The translations under genes and the position numbers were made by a program. From the NCBI GenBank assembly GCA_012841995.1, contig DUTQ01000097.1, positions 1 to 5,912 on the forward strand: DNA of 5,912 nucleotides, given 5' to 3'. The notes under the pieces were generated by a model. The model searched no databases. It was given only the letters and a program-made list of their open reading frames with translations, and had not been told where the DNA came from. The stretch comes from Thermoanaerobacterales bacterium. GTDB taxonomy: Bacteria; Bacillota; Thermosediminibacteria; Thermosediminibacterales; Tepidanaerobacteraceae. Position 1 is the first letter of the stretch. Each line of letters opens with the position of its first letter. This document shows, piece by piece, positions 1 through 5,912 of the stretch.

Positions 1-227
1 ATGACATCATAGGCACGTTTGTTGTGGCTATACAATATCTTAGGAAAGTCATATATGTTTTTCATTTCTGCAATGTCCATGCCGTAATCAGTATCTGCTA
101 ACAATTTGAGGACCTCTTCAGCCCCCTCTGCATCAAGCATCTTATCAAAATCCGCTTTACCGAGGAGTTTAGTTTCTAAAGCCTTAACCCGGGCAGATGC
201 GTATAGGAAATCCATATCCCTGGCCAT
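1..227 (-). CDS. ntpC: V-type ATPase subunit C (N-terminal part, runs off the left edge)
   Basis: Only the first 75 residues are present; the gene continues past base 1. The reading begins MARDMDFLYASARVKALE and continues with LLGKADFDKML and LLADTDYG. This is the typical opening of the V/A-type ATPase subunit C (AC39/Vma6-like) family: a Y-A-x-A-R-V-x-A-L-E helix followed by a short helical bundle ending in T-D-Y-G. In the family this funnel-shaped soluble protein caps the membrane rotor ring and couples it to the central stalk. The ATG at 227-225 is preceded by GAGGAG at 240-235, which lies inside the last codons of subunit E; the E stop (234-232) is four bases upstream, so the two genes are tightly linked. 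Identification rests on N-terminal resemblance and on its position after E in the F-I-K-E-C order. Confidence 0.88.
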   Translation of the reverse strand, partial: MARDMDFLYASARVKALETKLLGKADFDKMLDAEGAEEVLKLLADTDYGMDIAEMKNIYDFPKILYSHNKRAYDV

Positions 228-231
228 GACA

Positions 232-834
232 TCACTCCTCGAATAATATTTTGGCTATTTCTGCTTCCATGTCTTCTCTCTGTATTTTCATAAGAGCGTC
301 AAAGGTATTGTTTATCTGCACATCCTTTGATTTTAAAATAAACCCACCTAAACAAGGAATCTTTGTCTTTGCAAGCTTTAGTTCGCCTGCCTTCCCCTGT
401 TCTTTCAAAGCTTTATTCACCTGTGATAAAAGCTCTGGGGTTATCTTGTCACTATCCTTCTCACAAATTATTACCTCTTCATCCCCGGTAATAGCACTTT
501 CAATGAGCATATTGTAAATAAGTTTATTATAAACATCGGCATCAAGAGATGCCATGTCTTGCTCGACCTTTTTAAAAACCTGATCTATCATTTTCTGTTT
601 TGCATCCAATAATCTTTTGCGTTCTTCCAACCTGGCTATAGAAATAATCTTTCGTCTTTCTTCTTCTGCCTGTTTCTCGGCCTTTTCAACAGCTTGTTCT
701 TCTACTTCTTTACACTTAATCTTTCCCTGTTGAAGTATGGCTTCAACTTCTCTTTTGGCTTCATCTATAATCTTTTCTTTCTCATTTTGGGCTTCCTGTA
801 GGATCTTTTGTTTAATTCTTTCAATACCCTCCAT
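232..834 (-). CDS. ntpE: V-type ATPase subunit E (peripheral stalk)
   Basis: This encodes a 200-residue soluble stator protein. Its first half is a long charged helix rich in Glu, Lys and Gln (MEGIERIKQKILQEAQNEK onward to about residue 100), expected to form a coiled coil with subunit G/F. The second half is a compact domain ending in CLGGFILKSKDVQINNTFDA, the G-G-x-x-L-x-S-x-D-x-x-I-x-x-N-N-T-F signature of the subunit E family; in the complex this end contacts the catalytic head. The frame stays open to a GTG at 846-844, but that GTG overlaps the likely ribosome site (GGGGAG, 851-846). The ATG at 834 begins with the family's usual M-x-G-I-x-x-I and is the better start. The K stop lies 16 bases upstream and subunit C begins just after the E stop. 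Confidence 0.93.
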   Translation of the reverse strand: MEGIERIKQKILQEAQNEKEKIIDEAKREVEAILQQGKIKCKEVEEQAVEKAEKQAEEERRKIISIARLEERKRLLDAKQKMIDQVFKKVEQDMASLDADVYNKLIYNMLIESAITGDEEVIICEKDSDKITPELLSQVNKALKEQGKAGELKLAKTKIPCLGGFILKSKDVQINNTFDALMKIQREDMEAEIAKILFEE

Positions 835-845
835 ATTATAATGCA

Positions 846-850
846 CTCCC

Positions 851-851
<1 letters not shown>
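846..851 (-). promoter_or_regulatory. Ribosome binding site that decides the subunit E start
   Basis: On the minus strand the K stop codon TAG runs directly into GGGGAG. This purine block lies 11 bases before the ATG at 834, a somewhat long but workable spacing. It overlaps the alternative GTG at 846, which argues against the GTG being used. Confidence 0.5.
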
Positions 852-1396
<545 letters not shown>

Positions 1397-3331
1397 TTAG
1401 TCTTTTATATCCACATATCTTGTCCTGATTTCCATGGGTGAAAAAGGTCTTCCGCCACTTTCATAAAACTTTCCAAAAAACTCTATATATTGAAGACGAC
1501 TACTGTGAACATAGGCGCCCAATCCGCTAACTGCCAAGTTGAATATATGGCCTCCTATAAAGATTATTATGGCAAAGATCCAGCCTATAACATTTACACC
1601 TAATAATTTAACCATTGTGTTAATTACAGTTGCAATAACACCAGTGGCAAGGCCTAATGCTAAAAGTCGTGAATATGACAATAGATCGCTTAAATATCCA
1701 GTAATATCATATAGGCTTAGGATACCGGATAATAACTTATTAATGATATTCTTTTGAGCTCTCCCTTGAGTCAAAATTAATCCTATAGCCCCAATAATTG
1801 AAAGATATTTTGCAATAGATTGTGTTTGAGGAAATGCCAACATCAGAAGCCCTGATAAGAATACCAGCCACAACCCCTGGTCCATAACTGCATCTGCAAC
1901 ATGTCCATCTCTTATATTCATATAGGCCTTTAACATGATCCCAAAATAAAGTTGAATTACGCCAAATACAAAACTAAGTATTAAAACACTCATTGGATCA
2001 TCCAATGGATTTATCCACAGAGGTTTCAAGCCTAATATATCTCCAAACCATCCCCCAAAAATAGCTCCCCAAGCAACCGTAGATATACCACAAATGCACA
2101 TGAGCTGCACCAGTTTTTTGCCCATGCCAGCAAACTTAAATTTCCTCAGAGCAATTGCTGCTACAATGGATATTAATATACCATAGCCTGCATCACTTAA
2201 CATCATACCGAAGAATACAAAATAAAATGGTGCCATAAAGATATTTGGATCGATTCCTTTCGGATCTGGCAAGCTATAGAGCTCTGTAATCAACTCAAAA
2301 GGCTGCACAAGCTTTGGATTTGATACAACTACCGGCACTTCGTCGTCTTCCTCTGGCAAATTAAATTCTATATATATAGACTCTGTAACCTCTAACATCT
2401 TTTGCTCTACTTTTTGTACATCTGGTTCCGGAACCCATGCCGACAGCAAAAAGGTTTTCTCTGTTGTGTTCATTTTTAAAGCACAGGATTTTTTATCCTT
2501 TTCTAATGACCAATAGTCATAAAGAATTTGAAAATTAAATCTTTGTTCCGAAAAGGTTTGCGCTTTTTGTCTTATTGCCTGTCTTTCTTCCTCTATCTGG
2601 GATATCCTTCGATTGTCCTCTTCTATTATCTGCTTTGGAGTGCCTTTTAAACCAGCAAACTCTTGTACGCTAATTGAAAAGTCTTTTGATATATCTTCAA
2701 TTTGTTTCATCTGATCTTTATAGAATATAAGAAGACAATAATAGTCATCCTGATCTTCGCCCACAGTTTCAAGCACAGCCAAAAGTTGATTTTCTTCTAG
2801 CTTGATTTTAAAATCATCAAACCCCTTTTTTGAGATTATTACAGGCATAAATACACTCTTCTCGGTAGGACCAAGCTGTTGTAGAGGTATATCCATATCC
2901 TTCCATGGAGTTAACTGTTCAATCCGATTTTTAATTTTGGATTCTTCACCTTTTAATTGGGAAAGCTGTTGATCAAGCTCTGAAATGGTGTCTAGAATTG
3001 AAAGAATATGCTCTTCACGGGACAAAAGCATATCTAGGTCTTTCTTACTCACCTTTGGTTTCCCGTATATGATAGGATTAATTTCTTTTTTTACAAAGGG
3101 TTCTAAAAACTCAATACCAAACATTAATTTACTTATCTTTGAATCAAGAAGAGATAACTCCTTAATCATTTTTTGATGGAACGTGCTCTCCTGGACTTTT
3201 GATTCATCTTCTTCTAATCCTGCTATATCTATTATCTCAACTGCACCAATCTCTTGTAATCTGCTTAAAATCTTGTCTTGTTCCTTTTTAAGGCCCAGAA
3301 GATGCATTTTTCTCATATCAACAATTGCCAT
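1397..3331 (-). CDS. ntpI: V-type ATPase subunit I (membrane stator, a-subunit homologue)
   Basis: This encodes 644 residues, the usual length for bacterial subunit I. The soluble half (about 1-355) starts MAIVDMRKMHLLGLKKEQD, has two long charged coiled-coil stretches (around 45-145 and 235-270), and ends with the conserved run NPKLVQPFELITELY. The membrane half (about 360-610) opens with FMAPFYFVFFGMMLSDAGYG and has about seven to eight helices. SYSRLLALGLA (552-562) holds the essential Arg555 that faces the rotor Glu of subunit K. HSSRLQYIEFFGKFYESGG (609-627) matches the conserved C-terminal segment, and its Arg612 probably equals the second essential Arg (R799 of yeast Vph1). The protein supplies the ion half-channels and anchors the E/G stalks. 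The ATG at 3331 overlaps the end of the preceding stalk gene by 14 bases, suggesting translational coupling. No key residue appears to be missing. Confidence 0.96.
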   Translation of the reverse strand: MAIVDMRKMHLLGLKKEQDKILSRLQEIGAVEIIDIAGLEEDESKVQESTFHQKMIKELSLLDSKISKLMFGIEFLEPFVKKEINPIIYGKPKVSKKDLDMLLSREEHILSILDTISELDQQLSQLKGEESKIKNRIEQLTPWKDMDIPLQQLGPTEKSVFMPVIISKKGFDDFKIKLEENQLLAVLETVGEDQDDYYCLLIFYKDQMKQIEDISKDFSISVQEFAGLKGTPKQIIEEDNRRISQIEEERQAIRQKAQTFSEQRFNFQILYDYWSLEKDKKSCALKMNTTEKTFLLSAWVPEPDVQKVEQKMLEVTESIYIEFNLPEEDDEVPVVVSNPKLVQPFELITELYSLPDPKGIDPNIFMAPFYFVFFGMMLSDAGYGILISIVAAIALRKFKFAGMGKKLVQLMCICGISTVAWGAIFGGWFGDILGLKPLWINPLDDPMSVLILSFVFGVIQLYFGIMLKAYMNIRDGHVADAVMDQGLWLVFLSGLLMLAFPQTQSIAKYLSIIGAIGLILTQGRAQKNIINKLLSGILSLYDITGYLSDLLSYSRLLALGLATGVIATVINTMVKLLGVNVIGWIFAIIIFIGGHIFNLAVSGLGAYVHSSRLQYIEFFGKFYESGGRPFSPMEIRTRYVDIKD

Positions 3332-3641
3332 GGGCCTTCACTATCCTCTCCATGAGCAATTTTTCTGCAGCAGATAGTTTCTTAGCTGCTTTTTGTTTTA
3401 ATTGCTCAATCTTTTGTTCATATTCTGCGCTTAATACTTCAGCCTCTTTTTTTGCTTCAGATTTAGCCTTTTCAATAATATTTTTCCCTTTTTCATCACC
3501 TCTTTTTTTTGCATCCTGAATCATTTTTTCTACTTGCTGATTTGCTCTTAAAATTAAGGCTTTTGATTCTTGTTTGGCTTCTTCCAATATTGCAACGGTT
3601 TTGTTTTCAGCTGTTTTGATTTCATCTAGTGCTTCTTTCAA
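3318..3641 (-). CDS. ntpF: V-type ATPase peripheral-stalk subunit (G/H type, NtpF-like)
   Basis: This encodes a 107-residue protein that is almost wholly one charged helix: regularly spaced Ala, Glu and Lys with no membrane segment (for example EEAKQESKALILRANQQVEK). Such short coiled-coil proteins pair with subunit E to make the stator stalk. Its place directly before subunit I matches ntpF of the E. hirae ntpFIKECGABD operon and atpH/G of clostridial V-type operons. Low-complexity helices like this are hard to tell apart by sequence, so position carries much of the call. The start is a TTG at 3641-3639, supported by a near-ideal ribosome site seven bases upstream; no ATG lies nearby in frame. 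The gene ends inside the start of subunit I (14-base overlap). Confidence 0.88.
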   Translation of the reverse strand: MKEALDEIKTAENKTVAILEEAKQESKALILRANQQVEKMIQDAKKRGDEKGKNIIEKAKSEAKKEAEVLSAEYEQKIEQLKQKAAKKLSAAEKLLMERIVKAHGNC

Positions 3642-3645
3642 ATAA

Positions 3646-3654
3646 CCACCTCCT
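3646..3654 (-). promoter_or_regulatory. Ribosome binding site that decides the TTG start of the stalk subunit
   Basis: AGGAGGTGG is a near-perfect anti-16S match. Its AGGAGG core is 7 bases before the TTG at 3641, which makes that unusual start codon convincing. Confidence 0.8.
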
Positions 3655-3674
3655 ATTAAGACGATCTATGTACT

Positions 3675-3905
3675 TTATTTTTTGTTTTTATCAGCCTCAT
3701 GAGAAGCCAAGCGGTATATGGTACCAATACCTAATATAAAGCCTGCAATTAGCCCTAATATTAAAAAGGCATTACCTGAATTAAACTTTCTGTCCAGGTA
3801 AGCTCCCAAATACAAGCCTCCCACGATAGGCAGGGCAATATTTAGACTTATTTGAGCTAAAAACACAATATTTTGAAATTGTTTATAGCGATTCATATTA
3901 CACAT
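3675..3905 (-). CDS. AtpZ/AtpI-like two-helix membrane protein
   Basis: This encodes a small protein (76 residues from the ATG at 3905, 73 from the ATG at 3896) with two membrane helices, about residues 14-36 and 44-66. Between them is the loop GGLYLGAYLDRKFNSG, which carries the G-x-x-L-G-x-x-L-D-x-x-F pattern of the AtpZ/AtpI family; it ends with a charged tail, ASHEADKNKK. Members of that family usually lie first in F-type ATP synthase operons. They are thought to help assemble the rotor ring or to carry divalent cations. Here the gene heads a V-type operon, 33 bases before the stalk subunit, so a similar helper role for the K ring is a reasonable inference. Neither ATG has a recognisable ribosome site, and a promoter overlaps the first ATG, so the ATG at 3896 seems more likely. 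The family call is firm in pattern, but the exact role is unknown. Confidence 0.8.
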   Translation of the reverse strand: MCNMNRYKQFQNIVFLAQISLNIALPIVGGLYLGAYLDRKFNSGNAFLILGLIAGFILGIGTIYRLASHEADKNKK

Positions 3906-3932
3906 TATACAACATTAATGATGTAAATTCAA
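3904..3932 (-). promoter_or_regulatory. Sigma-A-like promoter of the V-type ATPase operon
   Basis: On the minus strand TTGAAT (3932-3927) is followed by 17 bases and then a perfect TATAAT (3909-3904). Transcription would begin near 3897, immediately before the ATG at 3896 of the AtpZ/AtpI-like gene. The spacer contains an 8-bp palindrome (CATTAATG, 3913-3920). The position after the wecB terminator and before the first ATPase gene supports a real promoter. The -35 box matches only four of six consensus bases. Confidence 0.65.
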
Positions 3933-3992
3933 ATCGAAAAAATTCCATGTTATCTAGTTATAAGCTTTTTTCATTTAATTCTCGCCATAAAT

Positions 3993-4010
3993 AAGTGATT
4001 TGTTTCACAT
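3993..4010. promoter_or_regulatory. Possible operator: GTGA-N6-TCAC dyad in the ATPase upstream region
   Basis: GTGA (3995-3998) and TCAC (4005-4008) form an inverted pair six bases apart. On the minus strand the site reads ATGTGAAACAAATCACTT, which resembles both the Rex-type TTGTGAA-N4-TTCACAA site and the CRP-type TGTGA-N6-TCACA site, but with several mismatches. It lies about 60 bases upstream of the -35 box. It is only a candidate. Confidence 0.25.
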
Positions 4011-4094
4011 TTTCTCTAAATCCCATAATATTTGATTGGTTATGGTGGTTTTGAGGTTATTTTTTGACAGACTCATCGCTAAAGCTTTGCTGAA

Positions 4095-4113
4095 CCCCCG
4101 GTCTAACCAAGGG
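4095..4113 (-). other. Unassigned GC-rich RNA hairpin downstream of wecB
   Basis: On the minus strand CCCTTGG, the loop TTAGA and CCGGGGG can form a 7-bp stem with two G-U pairs. On the plus strand the same arms have two C-A mismatches. An 8-bp palindrome (AAAGCTTT, 4081-4088) lies next to it. No T-run follows on the minus strand. This patch is more GC-rich than its surroundings. I do not recognise it as a known riboswitch or RNA family. Confidence 0.3.
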
Positions 4114-4127
4114 AGTTTTTGTATAAT

Positions 4128-4157
4128 AAAAGTAGCGATTTAAAAATCGCTACTTTT
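4128..4157 (-). terminator. Rho-independent terminator of wecB
   Basis: A perfect 14-bp inverted repeat (4128-4141 with 4144-4157) has the core AGTAGCGAT/ATCGCTACT. Read on the minus strand it begins directly after the wecB stop codon and ends in TTTTATTATAC, a moderate T-tract. The A/T ends of the stem also give a T-run on the plus strand, so the structure could work in both directions. It separates the wecB unit from the ATPase operon. Confidence 0.85.
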
Positions 4158-5303
4158 TTAAAACTCATCAGGCCTATTTTTGGAAAATCCTAAAAAATAT
4201 TCAAGGCCCTCTGCTATGCGTTTAGAGGCAAGACCGTCTCCGTAGGGGTTAATCGCATTTGCCATTTTGTCGTATTCATATTTATCTTTTAAGAGCTTTT
4301 CGGCCTCTTCAAAAACTGTATCTCTTTTGGTCCCTATAACTTTAACCGTTCCTGCATCAACTGCTTCTGGCCTTTCAGTCTCATGCCTTAATACAAGCAC
4401 CGGTTTGCCAAGAGAAGGCGCCTCTTCCTGTAGCCCTCCCGAATCAGTCATGACCATGTAGCATCTTGCCATTAGGTTATGCATTTCATCTGTATCAAGT
4501 GGGGGAAGAAGTAAAATGCGCTCATTGCCGCCTAATATCTTATGTACCGGCTCTTTTACTGCAGGATTCATATGTACAGGATAAATAAGCAGAACATCCG
4601 GGTTTTTTAATACAATCTCTAAAAGGCCTTTACATATCTCACATAAAGGCTCGCCAAGATTCTCCCTGCGATGGGCAGTTACCAATACCACCTTTTGTTC
4701 CTCGAAATTTATATCGTTTAGTATCTCTGTGGAAAAATGAAATGGAAACTTTACCGTGGTATTCAATGCATCAATAACGGTGTTGCCTGTCACCAAGATT
4801 GTTTCTGAATCTGCTCCCTCTTTTAGCAGGTTATCTTTTGCCCTTTTAGTTGGGGCAAAATGAAAATCCGTAAGTTGTCCGGTAAGTCTCCTGTTCATCT
4901 CTTCGGGATATGGCAGCCATTTATTAAATGTCCTGAGGCCTGCTTCAATATGCCCAACCTTTGCACCTTCATAAAAGGCAGCTAAAGCCCCTGAAAATGT
5001 GGTTGTGGTATCTCCATGCACCAAAACTACATCTGGCCTTGATTTCTCCATTACTTCCTTAAGGCCGAGCAATGCCTTGCTTGTAACGTCAAAAAGCGAC
5101 TGTCCCTTTGTCATTATATCCAAATCATAGTCTGGATTTATATCAAAAAGACCCAACACCTGGTCGAGCATCTGCCTGTGTTGAGCCGTAACTGCTACTT
5201 TACAGTCAAAATGCGGCCTGGATTTCAGTTCTTGAACTAGTGGCGCCATTTTAATAGCTTCCGGCCGTGTACCGAATGTAGCCAAAATCTTTATGTTCTT
5301 CAA
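4158..5303 (-). CDS. wecB: UDP-N-acetylglucosamine 2-epimerase (non-hydrolysing)
   Basis: This encodes a complete 381-residue enzyme of the usual family length, also called mnaA in Gram-positive bacteria. It interconverts UDP-GlcNAc and UDP-ManNAc in the cytoplasm, supplying ManNAc for wall teichoic acid linkage units or surface polysaccharide. Visible motifs are the N-terminal GTRPEAIKMAP (11-21), VHGDTTTTFSGALAAF (95-110), GHIEAGLRT (117-125), PYPEEMNRR (131-139), VTGNTVIDAL (171-180), TAHRRENLGEP (209-219), and MTDSGGLQEEAPSLGKP (285-301), followed by RHETERPEA. Asp98, Glu120, Glu134 and His211 line up with the catalytic residues D95, E117, E131 and H213 of E. coli WecB. The start is a TTG at 5303, set by AAAGGGG at 5317-5311, and it lies 12 bases after the tagO-like stop. 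The two genes act in successive linkage-unit steps and are probably co-transcribed. A terminator follows directly. Confidence 0.96.
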   Translation of the reverse strand: MKNIKILATFGTRPEAIKMAPLVQELKSRPHFDCKVAVTAQHRQMLDQVLGLFDINPDYDLDIMTKGQSLFDVTSKALLGLKEVMEKSRPDVVLVHGDTTTTFSGALAAFYEGAKVGHIEAGLRTFNKWLPYPEEMNRRLTGQLTDFHFAPTKRAKDNLLKEGADSETILVTGNTVIDALNTTVKFPFHFSTEILNDINFEEQKVVLVTAHRRENLGEPLCEICKGLLEIVLKNPDVLLIYPVHMNPAVKEPVHKILGGNERILLLPPLDTDEMHNLMARCYMVMTDSGGLQEEAPSLGKPVLVLRHETERPEAVDAGTVKVIGTKRDTVFEEAEKLLKDKYEYDKMANAINPYGDGLASKRIAEGLEYFLGFSKNRPDEF

Positions 5304-5310
5304 TTTACAA

Positions 5311-5317
5311 CCCCTTT
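5311..5317 (-). promoter_or_regulatory. Ribosome binding site that decides the TTG start of wecB
   Basis: AAAGGGG overlaps the stop codon of the preceding gene and ends 7 bases before the TTG at 5303. The protein from this TTG begins KNIKILATFGTRPE, exactly where the family's first strand and nucleotide-binding loop should lie, so no longer start is needed. Confidence 0.65.
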
Positions 5318-5775
5318 ACATGCCGTGTGTTGATTTTTTCGTTTCAGTCATTACATTCAAATATCTAATGGAGAAAAAGAGCATGCAGATTACAAATGTC
5401 AGAGCAATAATGGCCTCTTTAAATCCAATTCTCGCCAATATTACTGAGCATACTCCAAGTGAAAAACTTATAAAATATAGATATAAAACTGCCTGTCTTT
5501 GAGAAAGCCCTCTTGCCATAAGCCTGTGATGAAGATGCCCTTTGTCTGCTTCCATTATGGACTTTCCGTTTAAAAGCCTCCTCACAATAGCAAAGGCTGT
5601 ATCAAATATGGGCAGCCCTAAAGCTAATATTGGCACTATAAGAGCTATGGCTGTAGCGCTCTTGACAGCTCCTTCTATAGCAGATGCTGCTAGCATAAAG
5701 CCAAGAAACATAGCACCAGTATCACCCATAAAAATCTTTGCAGGGTTAAAGTTATGTGGTAAGAACCCCAAAGCC
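5316..5775 (-). CDS. tagO: Polyprenyl-phosphate GlcNAc-1-phosphate transferase (TagO/WecA-like), C-terminal half, broken at the right end
   Basis: This is the last 152 residues of an integral membrane enzyme of the MraY/WecA family. The family moves GlcNAc-1-phosphate from UDP-GlcNAc to undecaprenyl phosphate, the first step of wall teichoic acid and other surface glycopolymers. Visible are [19 protein letters not shown] (8-26) with the catalytic-site Asp18, [13 protein letters not shown] (54-66), and [10 protein letters not shown] (76-85), the H-x-H-H motif of the WecA/TagO branch. At least three membrane helices are present, ending in a basic tail. Complete members have about 320-360 residues, so the N-terminal half is missing. 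Upstream of residue 1 (Ala) the minus-strand frame becomes unrelated sequence and stops. This occurs exactly where the inverted repeat begins its loop (5776). The truncation therefore comes from the fold-back, not from a normal start. TagO and WecA cannot be separated firmly here. Confidence 0.9.
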
Positions 5776-5912
5776 TTGGAGAAACTAATGCAGTATTGTT
5801 GACAGCTCTTTTATGTGGTTCGGCTTTGGGGTTCTTACCACATAACTTTAACCCTGCAAAGATTTTTATGGGTGATACTGGTGCTATGTTTCTTGGCTTT
5901 ATGCTAGCAGCA
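5685..5912. repeat. 91-bp perfect inverted repeat with a 46-base loop at the window end
   Basis: Bases 5685-5775 and 5822-5912 are exact reverse complements over 91 bases, and the loop is 5776-5821. The right arm reaches the last base, so the true arm could be longer. The arms lie within the tagO-like coding sequence and have no transposon-like features. The lack of any mismatch and the position at the sequence end point to a fold-back chimera or assembly artefact. A real recent inverted duplication cannot be excluded. Confidence 0.95.
5778..5912 (+). CDS. Inverted partial copy of the TagO-like gene
   Basis: On the plus strand, 45 codons run open to the last base and read [15 protein letters not shown] followed by [15 protein letters not shown] and on to FMLAA. 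The last 30 residues are identical to the first 30 of the minus-strand TagO-like fragment (the right arm of the inverted repeat). The first 15 residues (5778-5822, chiefly the loop) look like the membrane helix that normally precedes the N-F-N-P-A-K-x-F-M-G-D motif in this family. They are therefore probably the true upstream continuation of the same gene, in opposite orientation. It should be read as a displaced piece of one gene and not as a second gene. Confidence 0.8.

Noticed and set aside
251..517. Plus-strand open frame of 88 codons over subunit E
   Set aside because: It is antisense to a well-supported gene and its composition is the mirror of a charged coiled coil. The other plus-strand frames over subunit I, the stalk subunit and wecB are shadows for the same reason.
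844..846. GTG as the start of subunit E, adding four residues
   Set aside because: The GTG overlaps the only ribosome-site-like sequence, and the extra residues MHYN are not typical of the family. The ATG at 834 fits better.
3898..3948. Possible 16-residue leader peptide (MEFFRFEFTSLMLYNV) ending one base before the ATG at 3896
   Set aside because: It has no ribosome site, and the proposed promoter lies inside it, so the main transcript would not include it. It would matter only if a promoter further upstream is used.
4060..4120. A c-di-GMP or c-di-AMP riboswitch suggested by CGCTAAAGC and GGTCTAA on the plus strand
   Set aside because: The spacing and the other conserved parts of those classes are missing, and no plus-strand gene follows.
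4064..4127. Plus-strand TTGACA (4064-4069) and TATAAT (4122-4127) as a promoter
   Set aside because: They are 52 bases apart, far from the 16-18 expected, and no plus-strand gene lies downstream.
5542..5802. Plus-strand open frame of 86 codons crossing into the fold-back loop
   Set aside because: It is antisense to the TagO-like gene for almost its whole length and has no family features. It ends in the chimeric loop.
5685..5912. The terminal inverted repeat as a transposon end, phase-variation switch or terminator
   Set aside because: The arms are ordinary coding sequence of one gene. There is no recombinase, no target duplication and no T-run, and the repeat reaches the sequence end. A fold-back artefact explains all of this.

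Overview
The window is AT-rich and all its genuine genes read on the minus strand. It looks like a low-GC Gram-positive anaerobe of the Clostridia/Bacillota type. The reasons are strong AGGAGG-type ribosome sites, two TTG start codons, a V-type ATPase operon in the order F-I-K-E-C (the Enterococcus/Clostridia ntp order), and a neighbouring tagO-like/wecB pair for cell-wall glycopolymer precursors. The genus cannot be named from this sequence alone.

Reading along the minus strand (right to left): the right end holds the C-terminal half of a polyprenyl-phosphate GlcNAc-1-phosphate transferase (TagO/WecA-like, 5316-5775). Twelve bases later comes a complete UDP-GlcNAc 2-epimerase (wecB/mnaA, 4158-5303), closed by a hairpin terminator (4128-4157). 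A 252-base non-coding gap follows, with a sigma-A-like promoter (3904-3932) at its downstream end. The promoter abuts a two-helix AtpZ/AtpI-like protein (3675-3896 or 3905), followed by the V-type ATPase genes: peripheral-stalk subunit G/F (3318-3641), membrane subunit I (1397-3331), membrane rotor subunit K (851-1333), stalk subunit E (232-834) and the start of subunit C (1-227, running off the left edge). The catalytic A and B genes would be expected beyond the left edge.

The ATPase genes form one tightly packed unit. E and F/G build the peripheral stalk, I is the membrane stator that faces the rotor, K forms the ion-carrying ring, and C links the central stalk to the ring. Subunit K keeps the full set of residues that bind Na+ in the Enterococcus hirae ring, so the enzyme may be Na+-coupled. 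The tagO-wecB-atpZ/I context is one usually met in front of F-type ATP synthase operons, so a V-type operon here is worth noting.

The right end is abnormal. Bases 5685-5775 and 5822-5912 are a perfect 91-bp inverted repeat running to the last base. The 46-base loop plus the right arm encode, on the plus strand, the residues that should precede the truncated tagO-like protein. The sequence therefore folds back on itself at 5775/5776, most simply through a chimeric read or an assembly artefact at a contig end. Apart from this junction I see no mobile element, CRISPR array, RNA gene or clearly new system; the window is mainly an ordinary housekeeping locus.
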